A DNA stretch of 29,782 nucleotides from a virus: IMG/VR virus record IMGVR_UViG_3300017717_000045, positions 1-29,782 of that record. One strand, written 5' to 3'. Every line of letters starts with the position of its first letter. The stretch's first letter is position 1. The position numbers and the translations under genes are program-made. Positions 8,001 through 13,887 of the stretch are shown here, piece by piece. The notes below the pieces were generated by a model. It searched no databases. It was not told the origin of the DNA and worked only from the letters and a program-made list of their open reading frames with translations.

Positions 8001-8678
8001 ATTGACCACATGAAGATTATGGATTCTGTGTATGCTATGGTGTTCGATAATGAAGACCACAAAGAGAAGTTCGTGAAAGATTATGAATTTAATCTTATGG
8101 GGGAATCAACCATATATGATTCCAACTCAATTAGTGAGAAGAGCAGTAGAGCAGAAATAGAGGGTGCTATGGAATGGTGGCATGGTGAAATCCTTGCTTC
8201 CAGTAAGAGAGAAAGAGCAGCCATGGGATATAGTAGACCCGAGAACATCAGGGAACTGATTAGAAGACCTATTCCTATGCTCAAATATCATATCAAGATG
8301 TATAATGCTTACCTAGACGAATATGGTCCTTTCGATGAAGTCCCGTCCAGACTAGAAGAGGGATGTGGGTGTGGTTGTGAAGAATGCAAAGGTTCTGAAT
8401 TAGAAGAGGCAGAGTACAAAGGCAAAAAGGTCACATTAAATAAACCTTTTAGAACACCAGGCGAATCTAAGAAATTCGCAGTTTATGCCAAGAATGAAAA
8501 AGGAACTGTTGTTATTGTGAGGTTCGGGGACCCTAATATGGAGATAAAAAGGGATGACCCAAAAAGGTTAAAGGCATACCGATCTAGAATGGGGTGCGAT
8601 ACCGATCCGGGACCTAAATGGAAAGCAAACTATTGGTCTTGCTATCAATGGAGAGCAGGAGCAAAGGTAGACGATTGA
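5004..8678 (+). CDS. Giant capsid-targeted disordered protein, 1224 aa
   Basis: It starts MNKFKRLILE-S, a tag-like peptide with an L-I-L-E site. Residues about 20-137 form a folded domain homologous to the start of the protein at 17489 (shared S-x-I-L-T-P-T, N-P-x-G-I, T-R-D, Y-D-A). Residues about 145-700 are extremely Asp/Glu- and Pro-rich and surely disordered. They include a duplicated C-A-F-P-P-C unit and aspartate runs. At about 732 lies K-M-G-W-V-N-E-S, also shared with the paralogue. The C-terminal half is folded, with a cysteine cluster (C-G-C-G-C-E-E-C, about 1121-1128) and a basic terminal module from about 1135 (F-G-D-P-N-M-E-I, W-x-C) after a possible L-E-E cut site. Inference: an internal head protein whose acidic region is packed with or against DNA. 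Confidence 0.8.
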   Translation: MNKFKRLILESKPTLNSSADSGSAAILTPTTVSSGKIAFYPNPVGIWNSLLTRDIRGIVKPASKKDAVRNLKSLIGQARAEELYKDFEDYTSLLFNKREAGLAATIYDAEATLEKSKNTKPFTEFELTGDILLSMLHGTDIGFRSDDDGDEGEDEKEEDKPYTQDPKDPLRFTDPAGNDYYDLDGDGVPDMIWNGTEWVPLPDGGGFWDEDPSDEGEDEDEDPSDEGEDEDEDEDEDEEDEDEDEEDKEERKDVWPEEWPGGWDNVPDDLKPILIKPYMDDDGKFTDPENPPPILEDDDTQDVPGSGTPIWNPELKEWGWYEVPPGKWFPCEPEDFGLNPDHPYHPDYDDTRAASGQGDDNLPDDLPDFPEEDMYQNIQDDGTWTSGGYTWQVGENGELMVLIDGRWIVRADKLDTDPDEEGDDVPPLDDNLIHPGYFDQIIPGAGEPGYYSDSTPDDIADILYHIIDKYNKEQQQHYPDIHQRIPGENEQKPAWLEDPIQHPNYQKPGRRPGRMRKPDFQMGGAKNIGLDGIIKMLPNMDPPLARMVRNILSAMEQMGQMRDGDTTGDKPKPCAFPPCAGDPQRPGDDPKDQIDYTDDFPIDDDDDGDDDDGDDEGETVGDEPIPCAFPPCETRPEDDPTDQIDSEDDFPIDDDDDDDDDDDDGLNDYSGPASISNIPSYVKPKLPNLQWNNFTDDNGEVEDPYLWQRPVGVSGGSVNSPALDYYSPFIDKMGWVNESFNRRLNERVSREDMDHGKSSKLAKGWVHPSGKIYVWKNLKPYHVQYIATKPGKFGLKEDDIYNHLLQRYTEYGVNQPQNSAMSDVEKLKDGTVDIDRKVELMAIKKGWCRFVLDDGWGSLRGMKNKDMHKCAKILFSKMESKFTRSFGLELNKIDSKLGDYDYRKHTTLGFDMFREWIGGRQPDPASVKVRKHTEIGKTMKMFRGHDYDEPVKIYSDWQPPSFKDWLKESVEMEDGKYITVKQFNSEDAAMASIENAEGLIDHMKIMDSVYAMVFDNEDHKEKFVKDYEFNLMGESTIYDSNSISEKSSRAEIEGAMEWWHGEILASSKRERAAMGYSRPENIRELIRRPIPMLKYHIKMYNAYLDEYGPFDEVPSRLEEGCGCGCEECKGSELEEAEYKGKKVTLNKPFRTPGESKKFAVYAKNEKGTVVIVRFGDPNMEIKRDDPKRLKAYRSRMGCDTDPGPKWKANYWSCYQWRAGAKVDD
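5631..5696 (+). repeat. 33-nt perfect tandem repeat inside the acidic region
   Basis: Two identical 33-nt copies (5631-5663 and 5664-5696) encode E-D-P-S-D-E-G-E-D-E-D twice, followed by more GAD/GAW codons. This indicates recent slippage expansion of the acidic tract. Confidence 0.9.
6717..6990 (+). repeat. Duplicated 56-aa unit with C-A-F-P-P-C and aspartate run
   Basis: The segment P-C-A-F-P-P-C followed by D-Q-I-D, D-D-F-P-I and an aspartate run occurs twice, with the cysteine motifs starting at about 6720 and 6888 (168 nt apart). The copies have diverged in sequence but keep the order, so this is an older intragenic duplication than the 33-nt repeat. The CxxxxC pairs could form disulfides or bind metal. 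Confidence 0.8.
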
Positions 8679-8700
8679 GGCAGAAATGAAATCTAAAAAA

Positions 8701-8708
8701 AATAAATA
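8701..8708 (+). promoter_or_regulatory. Probable late promoter box (AATAAATA)
   Basis: AATAAATA sits in the only sizeable gap (8679-8724) inside the 5.0-13 kb part of the cluster, 16 nt before the ATG of the next gene and just before CTGGAG, its ribosome-binding site. It is one mismatch from TATAAATA, a variant accepted in marine T4-like phages. Confidence 0.55.
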
Positions 8709-8724
8709 ATCTGGAGATAATAAT

Positions 8725-10092
8725 ATGAAATCATTTAAACAGTTTACTTGCCTGACGGAGGCGACTAAGGACGAGAAATCTTTTGTCTCCTATTTGAGAA
8801 CTAATGTATTCAATAACGATAAAAAATTCGTGGCAAGAAGCAGAAATGGTTATCATGTTAGATTTCCCATAGACGGCAGTGATAGTAAAATCGCCTCGTT
8901 CTGGAAGAAACACGGCATCCTATGCGTACACGATCCAGAGATGGATATAAGCGGTTCATTCAAAGAATATCTCCTAACTGCCACGGACAAAATGCCCGGT
9001 TCTGATGGAAGTTTGACTGGTAAGACACTATGGTATGTCAACAACAGCAGAAAGGCTGCCAGCGGTGGAGAATTGATATTCGGTAATAAAGAGCTGACAC
9101 CCGACAAAGTTGGTCTTGATGGAAAGACATTGGCATTGAGAGGAATCAAGACAACAATTAAGAAATTTACTGATGGTCTTGACAAAAGGATAGGCAACTA
9201 TCTGTTCTCACTGGTAGACCTAGCAGGTAAGACCAGAGGAGAAGAGTCTAAAATCGATTTCGACATTGGTTTAAAACCAGCAGATCTGAAGGTAGTATCT
9301 AAAGACTTCGGTGAAACCATAGCAGCAGCCTGGGCACTCAAGTCCAATATAGTAGATGCTAGCAAGATTTACTTCCCAGCAGCGGGCAACGAACCATTAG
9401 TCGACTTTTATGCAGTACCTAAGGGCGGTGGGATGGTGGGTTATTCTGTCAAGTCTGGTGCTGGTGCTGGAACTAGCATTAAGAACATTGCGGAAGACTT
9501 GGAAAGTAAGGCAGCAGACCCTAAATGGATGAAGTCCTTCAGCAGCACTGAGCAGAGTGTAATTAGACTTGTGGGTCACCTACACAAGACTTCTGCTACC
9601 CAAGGTGTCATTGATGCAAATATCGCTATGGGGACACCAGGCATCAAAGCACTAGCAGATGCTATGGGTGTAAGAAGACCTCAAAGGAAATCCTTGGGTG
9701 CAATCACTCCAGACCAGATAAATCTCTGGTTACAATCTATTGGTACACTAGAAAAAAGATACGAGGCTGCTAAGAAGCTTTATAAAATCTTCGGCAGTGA
9801 GACCACTTGGGCGATTTGGAAAAGGATAGGCAGGTCTAACTCTCAGGCAGCAGCGATTATTAATCCCCTAGGGTATCATGTTGTCTCACACCTTAATAAG
9901 GCAGGTCAAGACACGCTGAACAAGGCTGTTAAGAAGTTGCAAGTCCTTCAGCTAGATGTAAATGTAACCAGCACCAAACTTACATTCGGTGTTAAGTCCT
10001 TCAAAGATATGGATTTTGAATTCGAATATCACTCTTCAATAAGTGGTGGTACTAGTGTAAGTAACAAACTAGGATTTAAGAAGAAAAGATAA
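8725..10092 (+). CDS. Capsid-targeted putative PD-(D/E)XK-fold protein, 455 aa
   Basis: The tag is MKSFKQFTCLTE (cut after L-T-E, residue 12). The central region has D-F-G-E (194-197), then F-P-A-A-G-N-E-P-L-V-D-F-Y (217-229), a hydrophobic strand and S-V-K-S-G (241-245). The D...(S/E)-x-K arrangement on adjacent strands, after a helix bearing a glutamate, is the usual core of restriction-endonuclease-like (PD-(D/E)XK) nucleases. The rest of the protein is helical and basic, ending L-G-F-K-K-K-R, which suits nucleic acid binding. ATG follows CTGGAG. The stop overlaps the next ATG by one base. The nuclease assignment is tentative; a structural role with the same fold is possible. Confidence 0.6.
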   Translation: MKSFKQFTCLTEATKDEKSFVSYLRTNVFNNDKKFVARSRNGYHVRFPIDGSDSKIASFWKKHGILCVHDPEMDISGSFKEYLLTATDKMPGSDGSLTGKTLWYVNNSRKAASGGELIFGNKELTPDKVGLDGKTLALRGIKTTIKKFTDGLDKRIGNYLFSLVDLAGKTRGEESKIDFDIGLKPADLKVVSKDFGETIAAAWALKSNIVDASKIYFPAAGNEPLVDFYAVPKGGGMVGYSVKSGAGAGTSIKNIAEDLESKAADPKWMKSFSSTEQSVIRLVGHLHKTSATQGVIDANIAMGTPGIKALADAMGVRRPQRKSLGAITPDQINLWLQSIGTLEKRYEAAKKLYKIFGSETTWAIWKRIGRSNSQAAAIINPLGYHVVSHLNKAGQDTLNKAVKKLQVLQLDVNVTSTKLTFGVKSFKDMDFEFEYHSSISGGTSVSNKLGFKKKR

Positions 10093-10598
10093 TGAAATCA
10101 TTCGAGCAGTACATAGCAGAAGCAAAGAGGTGGACACTTGATAAACTTCAAGTCGGTGATATAGTTACCTATAAAGATGGTTCGCAAGCAGAGGTGATGA
10201 CCCATGAGACCAGTAAGAATAATTCTAACTATTTCGACATTCGTATGAAGGACATAAAGACAGGATACGAATTCGCACATCAAAATAAAAAGCCGGGAAG
10301 AACTACTGGAAGTTCAACAATAACCAAAGTGGTTCGCAATGGTGAAGTATCATCCAGATTAGAAGAGGCAAGAAGATTTACACCATCTGGTACATTCCAA
10401 TTTCCTAGTGCAAACCAGGCAAAAGATTTCATGAGTGATATTTCAAGAGAAGGAAGAGGGAATATCCAAACTCAGCACAGATTTGAACAAGGTTACGGCA
10501 GGAAGAATATAATCGATGTAAAATGGTCAGGCACTATGGATAGAGTAGTATATGACGTTCTTAGAAAATATAATGGTCGTGCATGGACTCAAGGGTAG
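10092..10598 (+). CDS. Capsid-targeted two-module protein, 168 aa
   Basis: The N-terminus MKSFEQYIAE-A is almost identical in pattern to the T4 tag MKTYQEFIAE-A and is the best single match in the cluster. Residues 13-85 form one small beta-rich module (V-G-D-I-V-T-Y-K-D-G, as in small SH3/KOW-like domains). An internal L-E-E-A at 90-93 looks like a second prohead-protease site. A second module follows (95-168), Arg/Gly-rich and ending W-S-G-T-M-D-R-V-V-Y-D-V-L-R-K-Y. Cleavage at both sites would give two small internal peptides. Function unknown. Confidence 0.72.
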   Translation: MKSFEQYIAEAKRWTLDKLQVGDIVTYKDGSQAEVMTHETSKNNSNYFDIRMKDIKTGYEFAHQNKKPGRTTGSSTITKVVRNGEVSSRLEEARRFTPSGTFQFPSANQAKDFMSDISREGRGNIQTQHRFEQGYGRKNIIDVKWSGTMDRVVYDVLRKYNGRAWTQG

Positions 10599-10605
10599 GA
10601 CCTTA

Positions 10606-11568
10606 ATGAAATCATTCAAGCAATTCATATCAGAGACATACAAAGACTCAGGCATTGGTAAATGGATGAGTCAATCAGCAGGTGGTTCACCTGGTTGGGA
10701 TAGATATGGTCTAGACGGTAAGAAAATTGGTAAATGTGGTGATGCCAAAGAGGGTGAGGCATATGCTGCCTGCTTGTCTCCTGCCAAGGCTAAGAAGTTG
10801 GGCAAGAAGGGGATAGCATCTTTTGTGAGAAGAAAGAGGGATGCACAGAAGAAGTCAGGTGATTCTGCCAAAGGCGGAGAAGAGAAAAAAGGTCAGAGTC
10901 CGACATATGTAAAGACTGAAGACTGGTCCGAAAAATACAAAAGAAGCATAGACTGTAATAATCCGAAAGGTTTTTCTCAGAAAGCCCATTGTGCCGGTAG
11001 GAAAAAGAAGAAAAACAACGAAGCAGTCAAGACCAGAATCGATACTGATCTAGAAGTGTTGGTGGTGCAAAACAAAGATGGTGAACCTAATACCTACTCT
11101 TCAATGGAGGATGCCAAGAAGACTGCTAAGAAGATTCAGGGCAAAGTTATTAGAGGAGTGGACGGAGAGATTATGGTTCAGGTCTTAATAGACCCCAGCA
11201 TCAGAAAGCATTTGGATGAGAACAGCAAAAATCCGGGCAAAGAATATTATGAGAGAATGGCAGATAAGTTGAGAAAGGCTGGATATGACCTGAGGAAGCC
11301 TATTAATAGAAAGAAGGCATGGGATGTCATAGGCAGTATGGCAGTAAGCAGACTAGCCGATAAGGGATATATTGATATCGAAGGTGGTGAGGGTAGGCAA
11401 AAGAGAGAATCTGTTTCTGAGTCTGAGAACGAACCAACAAATCCGTCTCTGTGGAAGAAAGCATTATCTAAGGCTAAATCTAAGTTCGATGTCTATCCTT
11501 CAGCATATGCTAGTGCTTGGGCATCCAAGTGGTATAAAGAACAAGGTGGAGGTTGGAGGAAGAAATGA
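10606..11568 (+). CDS. Capsid-targeted multi-module basic protein, 320 aa
   Basis: The frame opens at 10552, but ATG 10606 follows GGACCTTA and starts the tag MKSFKQFISE-T. Module 1 (about 15-103) contains G-S-P-G-W-D-R-Y, G-K-C-G-D-A-K-E-G-E-A-Y-A-A-C and G-I-A-S-F-V-R-R-K-R. Module 2 (about 104-136) has D-C-N-N-P-K-G-F-S-Q-K-A-H-C-A-G. Module 3 (about 140-270) is an unknown alpha/beta region. Module 4 (about 280-320) contains F-D-V-Y-P-S-A-Y-A-S-A-W-A-S-K-W-Y and ends R-K-K. I recognise modules 1, 2 and 4 as small cysteine/lysine-rich units recurring in phage and large-virus proteins, but cannot assign an activity. Strongly basic overall, so DNA binding in the head is plausible. Confidence 0.75.
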   Translation: MKSFKQFISETYKDSGIGKWMSQSAGGSPGWDRYGLDGKKIGKCGDAKEGEAYAACLSPAKAKKLGKKGIASFVRRKRDAQKKSGDSAKGGEEKKGQSPTYVKTEDWSEKYKRSIDCNNPKGFSQKAHCAGRKKKKNNEAVKTRIDTDLEVLVVQNKDGEPNTYSSMEDAKKTAKKIQGKVIRGVDGEIMVQVLIDPSIRKHLDENSKNPGKEYYERMADKLRKAGYDLRKPINRKKAWDVIGSMAVSRLADKGYIDIEGGEGRQKRESVSESENEPTNPSLWKKALSKAKSKFDVYPSAYASAWASKWYKEQGGGWRKK

Positions 11569-11771
11569 AATCATTTAGCGAGTACATATCGGAAAGATTG
11601 AAGATTAACTACCGAAAAGGCAGGAAGTTGGTTGCTACAAAAGGGAGCAAAGAGGGGGAAACCGGCACTGTAGTGTCGATGGGTCCAAACGCTTCTTTTG
11701 TGAGCATAAAGTTAGATAAGAACGATCAGATAATCCAGCAGAATCCTAAATATTGGGAAGTTATGAAATGA
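11565..11771 (+). CDS. Capsid-targeted KOW/SH3-like mini-protein, 68 aa
   Basis: ATG 11565 overlaps the previous stop and opens the tag MKSFSEYISE-R. The remaining 58 residues contain G-R-K-L-V-A-T-K-G-S-K-E-G-E-T-G-T-V-V-S-M-G, with the K-G-x-x-E-G-x-x-G-T-V pattern of KOW/SH3-like barrels that bind RNA or proteins. The 3' end overlaps the next gene by ATGA. After tag removal the product would be a tiny basic internal protein. The start was chosen for the tag; the 12 upstream bases of the open frame only supply the GGAGG ribosome-binding site. Confidence 0.75.
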   Translation: MKSFSEYISERLKINYRKGRKLVATKGSKEGETGTVVSMGPNASFVSIKLDKNDQIIQQNPKYWEVMK

Positions 11772-12979
11772 AGTCTTACAAAGAATTTGTTACTGAAGGT
11801 AAAAATACCCATATGGAGCATCTTGAAGACGAGATGTGGAACGGTGGTTCCGTTGGTGTAAAAAATGCTCTCAACTTTGCCAGAGGTGTAGCCGAGATGC
11901 TGTCTGGAAGCAGTAGTTCATCAGTTAATATAACAACCAAGTGGGATGGTGCACCCGCAATAATATGCGGCATAAATCCAGAGAATAAAAAATTCTTCGT
12001 GGGTACTAAGAGTGTATTCAACAAGGCAACACCAAAAATCAACTACACTAATTCGGACATAGATAAAAACCACAGTGGGGACTTGGCAAACAAACTGAAG
12101 ACAGCATTAAAGCATCTATCCAAGTTAGGCATTAAAAATGTCATACAGGGAGATTTTATGTTCTCTTCTTCAGACTTAGGCAGTATGAAGGTGGATGGAG
12201 AGTCTCATATTACATTCACACCCAACACTATCACCTATGCAGTAAAAGATGGCGGTCCAATAGCAAAAGAAATTAAAAATGCTAAGATAGGGATAGTGTT
12301 TCATACCGAGTATAAAGGTAGAAAGATGTCAGAGATGACAGCATCTTTCAACCCTAATATTAAGAGATTAAGCAAGAACAAGAACGTATGGTTTAGAGAT
12401 GCAGATTATAAAGATGAGAGTGGTTCATCTACACTTACGAGTTCTGAACTCAGCTCCATAATGAAAGACATTAAATCTGCGGAGAGTAATATGTCTTCTA
12501 AAGTCTCTAAGATAATAGATGAGGTTATGTCCAACAGGAACATAATATCGCATATAAAAACATATACCAACTCTCAGATTAGGGGAGGTTCTTCCAAGGT
12601 AGACACTAAAGGTGTGGTGGGTCACATAAAAAACAAATTCCAAGATGCTATCTCCAAACTCAAGACTGATTCTGGTAAAGAGAGGAAGAAGGCGGCTATG
12701 GATGAACTGGTTAAATACCTAGAGTCCATAAAGACGGAACTGGATTCAGCATTCGTACTTTATGGTCTGATTAGCGATATGAAGATAAAACTAATCAGGA
12801 AGTTAGAGAAAATAAAAGGCATCGGAACCTTTGTAAGGACCGATGACGGTTTCAAGGCAACCGCTCCTGAAGGATTTGTAGCAGTAGACAAGATTTCAAG
12901 CAGAGCACTGAAGCTGGTAGATAGATTAGAGTTTAGCAGGTCTAACTTCACTGTGGCGAAGAACTGGGTTAGCGGCTAG
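11768..12979 (+). CDS. Capsid-targeted putative covalent nucleotidyltransferase (ligase-like), 403 aa
   Basis: The tag is MKSYKEFVTE-G. Residues 58-63 read K-W-D-G-A-P, matching the K-x-D-G motif I lysine that forms the AMP adduct in DNA/RNA ligases. Q-G-D-F-M-F at 127-132 could be motif III, and I-G-I-V-F-H-T-E-Y-K-G at 174-184 a motif IV-like strand. The C-terminal half is helical and basic. Spacing between motifs suits a minimal ligase domain, but the later motif V is not obvious, so the adenylation activity is inference. The start overlaps the previous gene by ATGA; the stop abuts a late promoter. A ligase inside a virion would be unusual. Confidence 0.6.
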   Translation: MKSYKEFVTEGKNTHMEHLEDEMWNGGSVGVKNALNFARGVAEMLSGSSSSSVNITTKWDGAPAIICGINPENKKFFVGTKSVFNKATPKINYTNSDIDKNHSGDLANKLKTALKHLSKLGIKNVIQGDFMFSSSDLGSMKVDGESHITFTPNTITYAVKDGGPIAKEIKNAKIGIVFHTEYKGRKMSEMTASFNPNIKRLSKNKNVWFRDADYKDESGSSTLTSSELSSIMKDIKSAESNMSSKVSKIIDEVMSNRNIISHIKTYTNSQIRGGSSKVDTKGVVGHIKNKFQDAISKLKTDSGKERKKAAMDELVKYLESIKTELDSAFVLYGLISDMKIKLIRKLEKIKGIGTFVRTDDGFKATAPEGFVAVDKISSRALKLVDRLEFSRSNFTVAKNWVSG

Positions 12980-12980
12980 T

Positions 12981-12988
12981 TATAAATA
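12981..12988 (+). promoter_or_regulatory. T4-type late promoter box
   Basis: TATAAATA begins two nt after the TAG stop of the ligase-like gene, 21 nt before ATG 13010, with the ribosome-binding site CTAGGAG between. Confidence 0.78.
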
Positions 12989-13009
12989 ATATATTGCTAG
13001 GAGACAACA

Positions 13010-13516
13010 ATGCCAACATTAAATTTGACAACACACTTTACGGTTACAATGGATGATGATGATAACCACATCATCTCCGGTGGAAGCACCAGTGCAGCAG
13101 ATTCAATTACCGTAAACTACTATTATGATAAAAGATTCGAGATTGCCAACGGTGCTACCGCAGAAGTATTCAATGATGAACTTCTGGCAGATCCTCAGTT
13201 CTTATATCTAGAATCCAATGCCAGTCCAGTAGAAATTCAACTTATGTGTAGTCAGGCGGGAACGACCAGTGGTGAAAACATAGAAAATGCTTTTTGTCAC
13301 ACCCTAAAGGCAGGTATACCATACATTTTGGCATCTACTTCTTGTAGACATCAAGGAGACATGGGTGCTTCTGGAGAGTCAGCAGGTATTGTTAAATATC
13401 TTGGCGAGGTAGATGACTGGGTTAACCAGTGGGGCACTGGTGGCACACTAGACAGGATAGAGGTTTATAACCCATCAGGGGGAACCGCAAAGGTTAGAGT
13501 TTTCACAGCTAAATAA
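13010..13516 (+). CDS. Probable virion structural protein, 168 aa
   Basis: ATG 13010 lies after GGAGACAACA under its own late promoter. The protein is beta-rich, with Thr/Ser/Gly/Asn composition (L-T-T-H-F-T-V-T-M-D-D-D-D). A central acidic/aromatic part contains V-N-Y-Y-Y-D-K-R-F, and the C-terminal repeats are glycine-rich (W-G-T-G-G-T-L-D-R-I-E-V-Y-N-P-S-G-G-T-A). It lacks the capsid tag seen in its neighbours. The composition resembles a head decoration or fibre-type protein, but I do not recognise the family; the structural call is inference from late promotion and composition. Confidence 0.65.
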   Translation: MPTLNLTTHFTVTMDDDDNHIISGGSTSAADSITVNYYYDKRFEIANGATAEVFNDELLADPQFLYLESNASPVEIQLMCSQAGTTSGENIENAFCHTLKAGIPYILASTSCRHQGDMGASGESAGIVKYLGEVDDWVNQWGTGGTLDRIEVYNPSGGTAKVRVFTAK

Positions 13517-13542
13517 AAATATCATTTTAAGGAGATAAAGAA

Positions 13543-13746
13543 ATGGCTTCAAAGTTTTGGATAGCACACAACGAAGATGCAAGGGCTGCTCAGAATAGAG
13601 CATCATATGTCGCTGAGAACGGCGGTCAGTGGGTGAATCGTGGTGGTACACGAGGATGGCATCACACAAGTGGTGAACCAAAGGCTGCACCTGTTGCCAA
13701 AGAGGCAAAGGTCAAAAAAGCATTTAAGTTTAATAAAAAGAAATAA
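13543..13746 (+). CDS. Small basic protein, 67 aa
   Basis: A strong ribosome-binding site, TTAAGGAGATAAAG, precedes ATG 13543. The peptide has an N-terminal polar/aromatic part (F-W-I-A-H-N-E-D-A-R-A-A), a W/H/G-rich centre (G-G-T-R-G-W-H-H-T-S-G) and a lysine/alanine-rich tail ending F-K-F-N-K-K-K. A small basic protein of this type next to virion genes could bind DNA or the capsid interior. No known family was recognised. Confidence 0.65.
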   Translation: MASKFWIAHNEDARAAQNRASYVAENGGQWVNRGGTRGWHHTSGEPKAAPVAKEAKVKKAFKFNKKK

Positions 13747-13769
13747 TATTTATCTAAAAGGAGATTGAT

Positions 13770-13883
13770 ATGGACTCGATTTTAGGAACAATTTGGTTTT
13801 CGGTAATAGTTTTTGTGGCAGGTGCTTTAGTCGGTACACCACTTTGGAATTGGGCTAAGGGTTACCTACCTTGGAACAAGTGA
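13770..13883 (+). CDS. Single-span membrane mini-protein, 37 aa
   Basis: ATG 13770 follows AAAAGGAGATTGAT, an excellent ribosome-binding site. It encodes 37 residues with one hydrophobic span (about 6-27: G-T-I-W-F-S-V-I-V-F-V-A-G-A-L-V-G) and a W/K-containing tail ending P-W-N-K. It lies tightly between two genes (23 nt after the previous stop, 4 nt before the next start). Small one-helix proteins of this sort are frequent in marine T4-like phages. Function unknown. Confidence 0.7.
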   Translation: MDSILGTIWFSVIVFVAGALVGTPLWNWAKGYLPWNK

Positions 13884-13887
13884 TATT

